The notes under the pieces are model-generated. The model did no database searches. It was not told the DNA's origin and saw only the letters and a list, made by a program, of their open reading frames with translations. A stretch of 64,000 nt of DNA from Hyphomicrobium sp. (GTDB taxonomy: Bacteria > Pseudomonadota > Alphaproteobacteria > Rhizobiales > Hyphomicrobiaceae): positions 372,001 through 436,000 of the forward strand of contig NZ_JAIETU010000006.1 of assembly GCF_019744875.1 (NCBI RefSeq), in the 5' to 3' direction. The translations under genes were made by a program, and so were the position numbers. Positions 45,401 through 52,190 of this stretch are shown piece after piece; the stretch's first letter is position 1, and every line of letters starts with the position of its first letter.

Positions 45401-48400
45401 TGGGCGCCACGGCAGCTTCATTGACAGCTTCGACCGTTTCGATTCCGTGTTCTTCGGCATCTCCGGTCTTGAAGCGACCTACATGGATCCGCAGCAGCGC
45501 GTGTTCCTGGAAGAGGCGTGGAAGGCGCTGGAGCACGGCGGGCACGCGGGCGCCGCCATGGAGGGCCGCCGCTGCGGCGTGTTCGTTGGGTGCAGTGCGG
45601 GCGACTATCAGGAGGTGTTCCGCAGCCAGCCTCCGGGGCAGGCCTTCTGGGGCAACACGGCGTCGCTGATCCCTGCGCGTATTGCCTACTGCCTCGATCT
45701 CAAGGGGCCGGCGATTGCCGTCGATACGGCGTGCTCGAGCTCGTTGGTCGCGCTCGATCTCGCGTGCCGCAGTCTTTGGAGTGGCGAATGCGAGATGGCG
45801 CTCGCGGGCGGCGTGTTCGTGCAATGCACGGACCGGTTTTTCCGGTATGCGGAAGCGGCCGGCATGCTGTCGCCGTCCGGCCGGTGCGCCGCTTTCGGCG
45901 CGGATGCGGACGGCATCGTGCCCGGCGAGGCGGCTGCCGCGGTGCTGCTGCGCCCGCTGTCGCAAGCGCTCGCCGACGGCGATACCATACATGGTCTTAT
46001 CGTTGCCTCGGGCACAAACCAGGATGGGGCGACCAATGGCATCACGGCTCCGAGCGCGGTGTCGCAAGAGCGCCTGATGCGCGAAGTCTATGCGTCATTC
46101 GGGATCGATGCGGCGCAGATCGGATACGTGGAAGCGCATGGAACCGGCACACGGCTCGGCGATCCCATCGAGTATGACGCGCTGGCGCGTGTCTATTCGG
46201 ATGCAGGGGCTCCGCGCGGATCGTGTCTGCTCGGGTCGGTGAAAGCCAATCTCGGGCACGCAACGACGGCCGCCGGGATCACGAGCGTGATCAAGCTTCT
46301 TTGCGCGCTCAAAGAGGGTGTCGTGCCGCCTGCGCTGCATGTTGCGCGCACCAATCTCGCCATTCGGTTCGATGACGGTCCGTTCCGGGTCAATGCGGAA
46401 GCCGAGCGCTGGCCCCATGCAGACGCGCCGTGCCGAGCGGCCGTCAGCTCGTTCGGGTTCAGCGGCACAAATGCGCACGTGGTGATCGAACAGGCGCCGC
46501 CTCTCGACGGCGTGCCGGATGCGGGGCGCGAATATCTCATTGTGCTTTCGGCGCGCACGCCTGCGCAGCTTCGCCAGCAGGCGGAGCGGCTCGCGGCGCA
46601 TCTCGGACGCACGCCCGGTCTTGCGCTGCGCGACGTTGCCTTCACGCTGCTCGGCGGACGGCGTCATCTGCCGCACCGGCTGGCGCTGGTCGCTAAGGAT
46701 GTGGCCGACGCGGTGGCCGCGCTCGCGGCGTGGCTGGCGGGCGATGTGAGCACTGTGAAGACCGCCGTGGCCGATGCGCCGTTTTCCGGTGTGCTTGCCG
46801 GCGGCGCGTCCGACGCGTCCGGGATGGCGGATCGGTTCCTCGCCGGTGTGACGCTGGATGCAGAAGCGCTGTTCGCCGGATCGGGACGGCGGCGTGTGCC
46901 GCTTCCGGTCTATCCCTTCGCGGAAACCCGCTATTGGGTCGATGAGGTTCCTCTTGCAAAACTTTCCGCTTCCGCAGTGCATGCCGCCGATCCGGTGGAC
47001 GTTGTGAGCGCGCCGTCGGATGCGTCGGGGGCGGGTCTCGCGTCCGCCCGGTCCGGCGAACGGGTGAAGGTCAAGCTCGCGCCGCTCGACGCAGCGATGC
47101 CGCACGACGCTCCCGCCGCGCATGTCTCGGTCCAGATCGAACGCGAGATCGGGGCGGACGGAGTGTGCACGCTCGCGCTCAGCCAGCCCTGGACCGCGCC
47201 ATTGGACATGGCTCTGGCGGATGAGGTGCAGCGCGTGTCGGAGCTGGCGGATGTGCGCTGCGTGCTGCTGGATGTGCAAGATGGGGCGCTGCCGGTTACG
47301 CGCGAGGCGGCCCGCGGGTTCCTGCAAGCCGTACGGGACTGCGCCGTTCCGGTTGTTGTCGGGCTTCCGGAGGTGCGGGCGGAGCACGCCACCTTGCTTG
47401 GTTGCGATTTTGATGCGCCGAGGGAGGACGCCGTCCTGCTTGCTCGGGCCATCGCGCGTGCCCCCCGGCTGGCACTCGTGGAGCTGAAGCGTCATCTGCG
47501 GACCGAACAGTCACCGACTGCGCCGACCCGTGACGTGCTTGAGGTTTCCGGCACAGCCGAGGTCGCGGCCTTCGCGGGCGCATTGCGCCGGATCGCGCTC
47601 GCATCGAGAGCGGTTACGCTGGACGCGTTCGACGACGGCGTCGTGCTGGTGCGCATGGAGGAGCGGAGCGGCCGGAACACGTTCACGCCCAACTTGATGG
47701 ACGGGCTCTGCGAGGCGTTCGACCTGATCGGGCGTTCGGCCGGGTTCAAGGCGGTTGTGCTGACGGGCTTCGATGGCTACTTCGCGCGTGGCGGCACGGT
47801 GGAGGGATTGGAGAGCCTGCAGCGCGGCGAGACGCAGTTCACGGACCGGCGCATCTACAGCTTGCCGCTCGAATGCCCGCTGCCCGTCATCGCGGCCATG
47901 CAGGGGCACGCCATCGGCGCGGGATGGGCGTTGGGTATGTTCTCGGACATCGCGCTGTTCGCGGAGGACAGCGTCTATCACAGCAACTACCTGGAACTCG
48001 GATTCACGCCGGGAGCGGGCGCGACGCTTGCGTTCCCGTACCGGCTCGGTGATCGGCTCGGGCGCGAAGTGCTGTTCTCTGCTACGCCGTTCAAGGGGCG
48101 CGATCTGAAGGCACGCGCGCCAGGCCTCACTGTGCGTCCCGCTTCTGAAGTTCTGGCGGCGGCGCTGCGGCTCGCGCACGGTCTGGCGCAGCGTTCGCGT
48201 GAGGAGCTGATCGCGGCAAAGGCCGAAGCATCGGCTCCGCTCATCGACGCGCTGCCGCGCTTTCTCGCGCGCGAGCTCGATATGCATCGGCGGACTTTTG
48301 TCGGGAACGACGACGTTCTGGCGCGAATCCGCACTGCGTTTTCGTCTCTGCCGTCGGCTGAGCGCGTGGCCGTGGATGAGCCCGCCGCCCTGCCGCACCG

Positions 48401-51400
48401 CCGCCGCGACGAGGTTCGCGCGGCCGTGGTCGCGAGCCTCGCTGAAGAGCTGATGATCGATGCGGCCGAAATTCGCGACGGATCGGGATTCCTCGATCTC
48501 GGCCTCGATTCCATCCTTGCCGTGACCTGGATCCGGCGTCTCAATTCGATGTTCGCGACGGAGCTTCCCGCTACGGCCGTCTATGCCAACCCAAGCGTGG
48601 GCGCGCTGGTGGACCGGTTGGCGCGCGAGGCGCCGCTGGCCGAGGTGGCACGCGTACCGGAGACGAGGGAGGCGCCGACGAGTAGCGCCGTTGCAGTGGC
48701 TTCGCCGGTCGTGGCTGCCGCGTTGCCGCCCAACGCGTCTCCCGCGTCGAAGCGCGCGAGTCAGCTTTCTCAGAATGATCGGCCGGCCATCGCCGTGATC
48801 GGCATGTCCGGACGTTTCCCGCAGGCCCCAGATCTCGACACGTTCTGGACCAACATCCGTACGAAGCGCGACTGCATCACCGAGGTGCCGCGCGACCGCT
48901 GGGATATCGCGACCCATTACGATCCGGATCCGCAGGCGCCGGGCAAATCCTATTGCAAGTGGATGGGCGCGATTTCCGGGGTGGACCGCTTCGATCCCGG
49001 CTTCTTCAACATTACGCCGCGCGAAGCGGAGCTGATGGATCCGCAGCAGCGGCTGTTCCTGCAGCACGCGTGGCATGCCATCGAGGACGCGGCCATCGAT
49101 CCGACGACGCTTGCCGGGGCGGCGTGCGGCGTGTTCGTGGGAGCCGGGCCGAGCGGGTATGCCGACCTCATCACGGATCGCAACGCCTACAGCCTGCTCG
49201 GCGCGGCGGGATCGATCCTCGCGGCGCGGATTGCCTATCTGCTCGATCTGACGGGGCCAGCGGTTTCGCTCGATACGGCATGCTCCAGCTCGTTGGTTGC
49301 CATTGCGCAGGCGTGCAACAGCCTCGTGCTCGGCGATAGCGATCTGGCGCTCGCGGGCGGAGCGTGCGTGCTGATCGGGCCTTCGATGTTCGTCGACACG
49401 TCGAAGGTGAGCATGCTGTCGCCGGGTGGACGCTGCTTCACCTTCGATCGGCGCGCCAATGGTTTCGTTCCGGGTGAAGGCGTCGGCGTGATGCTGCTCA
49501 AGCGTCTTGACGATGCGGTTCGCGACGGCGATCCGATCCGGGCTGTCATTCGTGGCTGGGGCGCCAATCAGGACGGAAAAACCAACGGCATCGCGGCGCC
49601 CAATCCGGAGGCGCAGGCCCGCCTCATCCGCGGGGTTCACGAGCGCTATGGCATCGCGCCCGAGAGCGTCGGGCTGATCGAATGTCACGGCACGGGGACG
49701 GCGCTTGGCGATCCGATCGAGATCGAAGGGCTTGCCGGGGCTTTTGCGGGATCGGGCGCTGCGGAAGCTTCGTGCGCCATCGGCTCGGTCAAGAGCAACG
49801 TCGGGCATCTGCTGGCCTCCGCCGGTGTCGCCGGAGCCATGAAGGCGGTGCTGGCGCTGGAGCACGCCGAGCTGCCGCCGACGGCTCACGTCGAGACGCT
49901 GAACCCGCATCTCGCGCTCAGCGGCACGCCGTTTGTCGTCAACACGGAGGCGCGCGCCTGGGCGGCTCCGGCAAGCGGTGTGCGCCGCGCCGGGGTGAGT
50001 GCGTTCGGCTTCAGTGGCACGAATGCGCATGTGGTTTTCGAGGCGGCGCCTGGCGTTGCCTCTCGTCCGGCCGCGAATGCAGGGCCGTGGGTGCTGCCGA
50101 TTTCGGCGCGCTCGGCGGATCGGCTCTCGGCCTATGCGCAGGCGCTTGCGGATTTCGTAGCGCGCAAACCTGATCTCGATCTCGGCGCGCTCGCGGCCAC
50201 GTTCCAGCGCGGGCGGGTGGCCTTGGCGGTGCGCCGGGCCATCGTGTTCCGGGATCGCGCCGCGCTTCTCCATGCTCTTGGCCGTCTCGCGCACGATGCG
50301 AATTCCGCGATGCCTCACACCGGCGATCCGCTGGATGCGTTGGCGAGGGCCTGGACGGCGGGTGAGCATGTCGACTGGCCGGGCAGCGATGCGCGGCGTC
50401 TCTCGGCCCCCGGCTATCCGTTCGCAACGGAACGGTACTGGGCGGAGCCGGTGCCAGCCGCGCCGAAAGCGCCCGTGCAGCTTCACAGACCGGCGAGGGG
50501 AGACGTGCGCGTGGCGGGCGAGGCGAGGGTTGCGATCATCGGCGGCGGGCCCACAGGCATCGGTGTCGGGCGTGAGCTCAACGATGCGGGCATCGCGTTT
50601 GACCTGTTCGAGGCGGAGGCCGATTTCGGCGGCGTGTGGAACGGCGACGGCGCGTGCGGGCGCACCTATGCGTCGCTCCATCTGATCTCGCCCAAGTTCA
50701 ACACGCAGGTGCAAGACTACCCGATGCCGGACGACTATCCGGCCTATCCCAGCCATGCGCAGATGCTCGCCTACGTTCGTGCCTATGCGCGGGCATCGGG
50801 GCTCTACGAACGGACGCGCTTCAATGCGCCGGTTACGCGGCTGTCGCCTGAAGGGCGCGGATGGCGGCTTGCGAGCGGCGACGGCTTCAGCCGGGTCTAC
50901 GATCTCGCCGTGGTGGCGAACGGGCTGCAGCGCGTGCCGCTCTATCCGGTCCCTGCCTATCCTGGCTCATTCGACGGCGAGACGCTGCATACGCGGGACT
51001 ACAAGTCGCCGGACCAGATCCGGGGTCGCCGCGTGCTCGTCATCGGCGGCGGCAACTCGGGGTGCGATGTGGCGGCCGAGGCGGTGCATCACGCGGCTTC
51101 CGTGATTCACAGCACCCGGCGCGGCTATCACTACCAGCCGAAGTTCATCGCCGGAAAGCCGACGCCGCAATGGATGATGGAGCTCGGCGGCAAGTTCGCG
51201 ACCAAGGCCGAGACGATGGCCTACATCGCCGAGGTCTTCCGGCTCGCAGGCTATGACGGCACCGATTACGGGCTGCCCGCGCCGGATCACGCGCTTGATG
51301 GCGCGCATCCGGTGATGAACTCGCAGGTGCTGCATCACATCGGCCACGGCAACCTGACGCCGAAGGGCGACGTGGCGCGCTTCGCGGGGCATACGGTTCA

Positions 51401-51839
51401 CTTCCGGGACGGATCGTCCAAGGAGGTGGATACGATCATCTACGCCACCGGCTATCGCCGCGACTTCCCGTTCCTCGACGCGTCACTGCTCGACTGGAAG
51501 GCGGGGATTCCCGATCTCTTCTTGCATTCCGTGCCGCGCAATCACGACAACCTCCTGTTCATGGGCTTCATCAACGCGGCAGGCGGGCTCGGCGACGGCC
51601 TCAAGACGCAGGGGCTGTTCGTGCGCGATTACGCGCGTGCCTATTTCGGCCGCACGCGCGGGCTCAGCGCGTTTCTTAGCGCCAAGCGCGTAGATGCGCC
51701 GGACCTCGGGCAAGACCACTTCGTGCAGTCGTATCGTCATCTTTGGGAGGCGGATCTCTGGAAGCTGCTCGCTGAAATGCGGAAATATCGCGACATGCTG
51801 ACAGACGCCCGTGCAGCCGACATGGATGCCGCGCAATGA
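32184..51839 (+). CDS. Trans-AT polyketide synthase, protein 1 (modules 1 to 6, KS of module 6 plus FMO)
   Basis: A 6551-residue modular type I PKS without AT domains. Order with rough residues: KS1 1-430, DH1 584-865, KR1 885-1310, ACP1 1330-1405; KS2 1449-1885, ACP2 2075-2148; KS3 2184-2610, KR3 2640-3075, ACP3 3085-3160; KS4 3205-3630, carrier-like insert about 3685-3762, MT4 3900-4235, ACP4 4250-4325; KS5 4364-4780, ECH remnant 4970-5110, ECH 5145-5400, ACP5 5405-5485; KS6 5535-5960, flavin monooxygenase 6112-6545. Every KS keeps Cys-His-His. The N-terminus is directly a KS with no loading domain, so the starter must come from a free ACP or from another protein. The module 6 ACP opens the next protein, reached by ATGA overlap. 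Single modules are described below. Confidence 0.96.
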   Translation: MTGPVAIIGVGMRLPGADNLDAFWAHLAAGRSLITEVPARRWSTREFRGNPATGHKTNSIWGGFVADADAFDADFFNISPREAAWMDPQQRFALEMAWHAIEDAGLCASALAGSRTGVYMGVCHWDYAELIQKHLARVEAHTPTGIAFSVIANRVSHAFDFRGPSVTNDTACAASLVAINDAVRDLDRGVCDLALAGGVNLAWSPDHFIAFAKSGMLSRDGLAKAFDARADGYVRGEGGAVLLLKPLARAEQDGDPIHAVIAGIGTNHGGRTSSLTVTNPNAQADLIADVHRRAGVAPQSVSYVEAHGPGTPLGDPIEIAGLKTAFRVRAAETGVELEAGSCGIGSVKTNIGHLEGAAGVAGVVKVLAALRHEALPPNVGFETLNPLIDFAGSPFRIQSDMTAWPRVAGHPRRAGVSSFGFGGTNAHVVIEDAKRPSRRASSANGRIVFPLSARTDDALKRYAADLRDFILQRPNVDFADVALTFQTAREPMACRVAFVVEDCAGLAAALSTFIAGTSDERVRLPGGEIASEDPWRGADLWVAGGEVIFDVPEGARRLHAPLYPFMRERHWFDTAFGSKDAEPVAHPFLHRNVSTFDAIAYRSRFSGSEFFFAEHVVQGRTILPGVVALEMARAAFASAASAVRPLRMTDVVWRRAIVAGEGPVDVDMRLSRSGEGADFTVATQDSEGASATSVQGRIEPAEASATRHDLAALKARASEMIDPLTCYERLSARGITHGPSFQALAPVHRGDGFVLAELRLARRLAGSLGELPLHPVLLDAAIQAWVALDADAPKGAGVPFACREVIVARACEARMWAYVRPCVRSRRDAGASGAVLHLDIDLTDRDGNVCVAFREVALRLVGDAAHRVTDADRPALDEGSSTRLVLARGIWQERPAQKVGGPARKIDVDLFVSGELSGFQGLLAQRMGLKVHVLPLRDESDDADTAGRWWRAIHAHLAAAMASGLKESRKIVIVVPDALPAYLSAPLVGLLRTAALENPKLCGVVVRVDGAQDAAGLAGIVAAEAACSDTFVEVRYSRDGERCVWQPEPVDDPVSERSALQLDPDGAYWITGGLGGLGLLFAGGLVARGARRIVLSGRSGSVSGPQAERIEALAQRGADVRVIPCDVACREDVAGLVANVERTFAPLRGVIHGAGVLDDAFIFGGDADRADKVLRPKIDGTLIVDAATAHIDLQFFVLCSSVASVFGNAGQGAYAGANAFMDAFAEHRAEAMLRGERRGVTRAIAWPLWAEGGMSVAPPFVEALRRRFGTEPLPSDVGLDALWRLLSLPDATRSVVLHGDPTRIGPLLEEAAAPETPPADADRAVLPDADLVARTIAHLKELLSDATQIDAARIRAETALVEYGLDSIIIVDVTARLESVLGPLSKTLFFEYVTLASLAAHLVEEHGAALARALPGAAAPMQVAALQKRDDVKREAPQENLASADHDDTHDIAIIGISLRVAKAADKDAFWEMLSKGLHGVGPVPRERWDHEAIYHPDRDVLGKTVVKTGAFLDDIDAFDPRYFRISQAEAELMSPEVRLFLEASVEAFEDAGYSRETLQTKMGGDVAVLVGSMTNEYDYFGFESMLSGGARASGSYTGTLPNMVSYFYGLTGPSYFLDTMCSAAATCMHEAVHMLRAGRCKMALAGGVSLLLHPQKLIAVSQEHFTSKTADVVRGYGVGADGTILGEGVGAVVLKRRADAIRDGDHIYGVIKGTAVTNAGVRNGFTVPSPAQQAAAVSGAIDDAGIDPRTIGYVEGHGSGTALGDPIEVRALTQAYRAHTADTQFCPIGTVKSNVAHLLAAAAVAGVAKVLMQMKHGQLAPSLHAETLNPDIPFATTPFYVQRALAPWPRVAGPDGRALPRRAGVTSIGAGGMNAHLIIEEHIPGSRMPHPGGAEVCVFSAMTEAALLRLVARMRDFIASAPEPALADIAFTLQTGRTELPCRLAVVAEGCDDLVVKLAAFLAKPASGSRVWYTPSTLDREPRFDTVRVAADTGARALDRVATAWVDGTGIDWEAHHAGRRPYRVSLPTYPFERVRCWYPARADAPSVVRPLGARALSDGLYTELKADPRQPARSAGEGQLASALTELAADLLKFDRGTLSARTSFYDLGFDSISLTRFAALIGERFGVPVSPAIFFDCEHIEALAQHLASRGAGGASEVAVLPGAGIASQDERSPGRKSGGMSIAIVGMAARLPGAESVDDFIERLLAGEDLTSPFPHHRYTGAYADRLKQASFAKRGGFLADVDRFDAAFFRISPVEAERLDPQQRLMLETSWRALEQAGYRPEDLPRDTGVFVGVSGRDYASLLEAHAIAHDGFAATGNSLAMVANRISHVLDVRGPSEAIDTACSSSLVALVRAADALAAGRCAMALVGGVNLTLAVEGFEGPHLAGMLSPDGRCKTFSVDANGYARGEGVVALLLKPLTNAEADGDSIFGVLVGGAVNHGGRAGALTAPNAKAQAELIEQAMAGIDPATIGFIEAHGTGTALGDPVEVAALGAAYRKLAGDGGVLPPIGLGAVKSNIGHLEAAAGLAGVVKVLGAMERGIMPPTLHCRALNPHVELSGTPFLIVREPTPWPRRVDAQGSELPKRAGVSSFGFGGVNAHVVVEAYAGGRNRRPPLAARAFADTRFWIPGQKIGSASPEATPKGEVVLHVPRWTEAALSQPKRDAPRRRLVLSCGVDVSETAGCRVIDCMPATGDVAARYAASAGVLLEALQSELARRDAAPVFVQLVHALEDDGPLFAGLGALLDTARAECAHLTGQVVGVSAGLAPGAVAALLDAEARQSAYRCVRIERDRRLVLTWEESPHAPLARPAWRDGGVYLITGGLGGLGRLLAFDIAARANAPVLVLTGASPLDPERQSLLDALQKAGARARYHQVDVCDADAVVELVAETVRCEGALNGVFHCAGVLRDRTLLNKTRADLYAVLAPKVTGALALAEACKGLSLDCFVLFSSLAGAFGNAGQGDYAAANAFLDALAHTLRGELPAVSVNWPLWRDGGMRIDAAGQAALFAAMGQRPLSSDDGLAALGAALAMDEPQVAVVAGDARRIRTYFEAAALAGACTDIAATDVAAASVPARPVSRRLVERTEEALRHLLSRVSGVAAASIAADTPLDAYGIDSLMITRLNRELGDMFGPLSAALLFEHRTLAALARHLTDQHPDGCRRFTGEEAVETEIPAAPGAACDARPDVRLRTSPERSPATEREPIAIIGMSGRYPGAEDLDAFWDNLAAGRDLVGEVPQDRWPLAGFFEPDVETAVARGQSYAKWGGFLDGFAEFDALLFKISPREAASMDPQERLFLMAAWAACEDAGYSRARLAFRHRSRVGVYVGVTKTGFALHGPFTGAGGAVVRPTTSFAGIANRVSHVLDLNGPSVPVDTMCSSSLTAIHVACEALRAGTCEMALTGGVNLYLHPSNFAELSAARMLSPDGTCKSFGAGANGFVPGEGVGCLLLKPLSRALADGDRIHAVIRGTAVNHGGRTNGYTVPNLAAQRDVIRAALDAAGLNARDVTCIEAHGTGTDLGDPIEVEGLAQAFGMDTAERGFCALGSVKSNIGHLEAAAGIAGLTKAVLQMKHGMIAPTLHAAEANPKLDLDTTPFRLQTSLGPWNGPRIAGISSFGAGGANAHVLVEEWRHDEGLRTGGATRSYPILLSARDPERLRVAAGRLLAVVEKNLAAKNSRGAIDGLGGPTVAVLRAKLAELLDVSPAEIDDAESFDSLGVDRGHRVALASWLESDFQIGSAQRAVDSVETLAQLGAGLVAQEPVFEAGNDVGSLSIADIAWTLQVGREAMDARLAIEAADLDEFQAGLRAFLDGKIEHPGLHIGNANDHRATISVLSGDDEIRSLAESWIARGSLGRLLTLWVQGLDLDWESLAGPAAGRVVSLPCYPFARERYWIPNAGQLMSDTASRPEETDIARLATDMEALDAAIAAVVRASVAAFSGRTLADPFGRWCDALDVLLPATLVEPRDAAWAAWDRFKSQASPSLAAQITLAETMLRALPDILSGRRAAPAVMFPGGKLDLVEGVYTANPVAARFSAGVARAAAAWVADRLKVAPGASIRVLEIGAGTGATSAHVFAALAPFGAAIADYCYTDVSRAFLIKAEQRFKNDAPSLSTALFDVEKPPAEQGLAAGRFDLVIAANVLHATSDIGRTLRHVRETLAPGGALLLNETSRASLFTHVTFGLLDGWWRFTDAERRIPGTPSLSPDGWRRALEDAGFVWRAGSQDRELALGQQIIVAERPAVVAEKRASDHSRSLRDVIRGAVAKTLNMPAEAIAVETPFADYGLDSILGAELVERLRGVLGIRIEQTRLYDFGSVLRLEDYVASAFPDAAAPKIDVAVAATPPSPVEEAKLAPAIARHDRREPIAVVGLSGRFAQSPDVDALWSHLLAGRDLVEPVTRFSTANGRHGSFIDSFDRFDSVFFGISGLEATYMDPQQRVFLEEAWKALEHGGHAGAAMEGRRCGVFVGCSAGDYQEVFRSQPPGQAFWGNTASLIPARIAYCLDLKGPAIAVDTACSSSLVALDLACRSLWSGECEMALAGGVFVQCTDRFFRYAEAAGMLSPSGRCAAFGADADGIVPGEAAAAVLLRPLSQALADGDTIHGLIVASGTNQDGATNGITAPSAVSQERLMREVYASFGIDAAQIGYVEAHGTGTRLGDPIEYDALARVYSDAGAPRGSCLLGSVKANLGHATTAAGITSVIKLLCALKEGVVPPALHVARTNLAIRFDDGPFRVNAEAERWPHADAPCRAAVSSFGFSGTNAHVVIEQAPPLDGVPDAGREYLIVLSARTPAQLRQQAERLAAHLGRTPGLALRDVAFTLLGGRRHLPHRLALVAKDVADAVAALAAWLAGDVSTVKTAVADAPFSGVLAGGASDASGMADRFLAGVTLDAEALFAGSGRRRVPLPVYPFAETRYWVDEVPLAKLSASAVHAADPVDVVSAPSDASGAGLASARSGERVKVKLAPLDAAMPHDAPAAHVSVQIEREIGADGVCTLALSQPWTAPLDMALADEVQRVSELADVRCVLLDVQDGALPVTREAARGFLQAVRDCAVPVVVGLPEVRAEHATLLGCDFDAPREDAVLLARAIARAPRLALVELKRHLRTEQSPTAPTRDVLEVSGTAEVAAFAGALRRIALASRAVTLDAFDDGVVLVRMEERSGRNTFTPNLMDGLCEAFDLIGRSAGFKAVVLTGFDGYFARGGTVEGLESLQRGETQFTDRRIYSLPLECPLPVIAAMQGHAIGAGWALGMFSDIALFAEDSVYHSNYLELGFTPGAGATLAFPYRLGDRLGREVLFSATPFKGRDLKARAPGLTVRPASEVLAAALRLAHGLAQRSREELIAAKAEASAPLIDALPRFLARELDMHRRTFVGNDDVLARIRTAFSSLPSAERVAVDEPAALPHRRRDEVRAAVVASLAEELMIDAAEIRDGSGFLDLGLDSILAVTWIRRLNSMFATELPATAVYANPSVGALVDRLAREAPLAEVARVPETREAPTSSAVAVASPVVAAALPPNASPASKRASQLSQNDRPAIAVIGMSGRFPQAPDLDTFWTNIRTKRDCITEVPRDRWDIATHYDPDPQAPGKSYCKWMGAISGVDRFDPGFFNITPREAELMDPQQRLFLQHAWHAIEDAAIDPTTLAGAACGVFVGAGPSGYADLITDRNAYSLLGAAGSILAARIAYLLDLTGPAVSLDTACSSSLVAIAQACNSLVLGDSDLALAGGACVLIGPSMFVDTSKVSMLSPGGRCFTFDRRANGFVPGEGVGVMLLKRLDDAVRDGDPIRAVIRGWGANQDGKTNGIAAPNPEAQARLIRGVHERYGIAPESVGLIECHGTGTALGDPIEIEGLAGAFAGSGAAEASCAIGSVKSNVGHLLASAGVAGAMKAVLALEHAELPPTAHVETLNPHLALSGTPFVVNTEARAWAAPASGVRRAGVSAFGFSGTNAHVVFEAAPGVASRPAANAGPWVLPISARSADRLSAYAQALADFVARKPDLDLGALAATFQRGRVALAVRRAIVFRDRAALLHALGRLAHDANSAMPHTGDPLDALARAWTAGEHVDWPGSDARRLSAPGYPFATERYWAEPVPAAPKAPVQLHRPARGDVRVAGEARVAIIGGGPTGIGVGRELNDAGIAFDLFEAEADFGGVWNGDGACGRTYASLHLISPKFNTQVQDYPMPDDYPAYPSHAQMLAYVRAYARASGLYERTRFNAPVTRLSPEGRGWRLASGDGFSRVYDLAVVANGLQRVPLYPVPAYPGSFDGETLHTRDYKSPDQIRGRRVLVIGGGNSGCDVAAEAVHHAASVIHSTRRGYHYQPKFIAGKPTPQWMMELGGKFATKAETMAYIAEVFRLAGYDGTDYGLPAPDHALDGAHPVMNSQVLHHIGHGNLTPKGDVARFAGHTVHFRDGSSKEVDTIIYATGYRRDFPFLDASLLDWKAGIPDLFLHSVPRNHDNLLFMGFINAAGGLGDGLKTQGLFVRDYARAYFGRTRGLSAFLSAKRVDAPDLGQDHFVQSYRHLWEADLWKLLAEMRKYRDMLTDARAADMDAAQ
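36528..38625 (+). other. PKS module 2: KS-ACP with variant KS
   Basis: KS2 has Cys 1622 in DTMCSAAATC, GHGSGT, and KSNVAHLL where KSNIGHLE is normal; the catalytic residues remain. After the KS there is only the usual flanking linker up to YPFERVRCWY, then ACP2 with Ser 2114 (GFDSI). No KR, DH or branching (B) domain is present. It may extend without reduction, or perform an unusual step. Confidence 0.85.
38733..41670 (+). other. PKS module 3: KS-KR-ACP
   Basis: KS3 is canonical, with Cys 2349 (DTACSSSL), EAHGTGT and KSNIGHLE. It has almost no post-KS linker. KR3 shows GGLGGLG (about 2823) and Tyr 2968 in GDYAAANAF, with LRD at the stereochemical loop (Asp kept, B-type predicted). ACP3 has Ser 3121 (GIDSL). 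Expected outcome: a beta-hydroxy group. Confidence 0.88.
41800..45165 (+). other. PKS module 4: KS-(carrier-like insert)-MT-ACP
   Basis: KS4 has Cys 3381 in DTMCSSSL. Between KS4 and the second half of its linker lies an extra segment of about 80 residues (about 43230-43470) that looks like a carrier domain whose Ser is Arg 3722. The C-methyltransferase has LEIGAGTGATS (from residue 4063). ACP4 has Ser 4289 (GLDSI). Expected outcome: alpha-methylation with the beta-ketone kept. Confidence 0.85.
45272..48640 (+). other. PKS module 5: KS-ECH-ACP, the beta-branching module
   Basis: KS5 has Cys 4517 (DTACSSSL). A crotonase-fold domain at about 47620-48390 (FARGG and GHAIGAGWALGMFSDIAL) is the decarboxylating ECH2 of the HMG-CoA-synthase cassette. 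About 130 residues before it resemble a truncated, inactive ECH (about 47110-47500). ACP5 has Ser 5443 and Trp 5449, six residues later (DSILAVTWI), the known flag for beta-branching carriers. Confidence 0.88.
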
Positions 51840-52190
51840 CCCGCGACCTCAGGGGCGACATGCGCGAGCTGATCGAGCGAGAGGTGATGGCGCGCGCGAA
51901 GGTGCGGGGCGGTGATGATACGGTGGTCGCGCCTCACGCGGGCGCGTCTATGCCGATTGCTCCTGCTGGGGGCGACGGTCTCGAGCAGGATGTTCTGCGT
52001 CTCGCCGCGGACGCGCTGCGCATGCGGCCCGAGCAGATCGATCCGGAAGAAAACCTCGCCAACTACGGCATCGATTCCATCGCAATAACCGAAGTGATGG
52101 CGTCCATCTCGCGCTTTTTCTCGGTGTCCATCGCGCCGACGACGTTTTTCGAAACGCGCCATCTCAAGGATCTCTCGCAGATCCTGCGCA
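48780..52190 (+). other. PKS module 6, split: KS-FMO on protein 1, ACP on protein 2
   Basis: KS6 has Cys 5700 (DTACSSSL). The following domain (about 50520-51720) is a class B flavin monooxygenase: FAD loop GGGPTGIG, NADPH loop GGGNSGCD, and the identifying sequence FDGETLHTRDY (from residue 6263). The ACP (Ser 81 of protein 2, GIDSI) follows an N-terminal helical stretch. The FMO could insert oxygen (Baeyer-Villiger) or hydroxylate the carrier-bound chain. Confidence 0.85.

Noticed and set aside
47511-50756. Antisense open frame of 1081 codons on the minus strand, and similar ones at 37026-39860 and 33504-35864
   Set aside because: They lie wholly over clear PKS domains, have Arg/His/Pro-rich products without known domains, and lack ribosome sites. 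They are by-products of high-G+C codon use.
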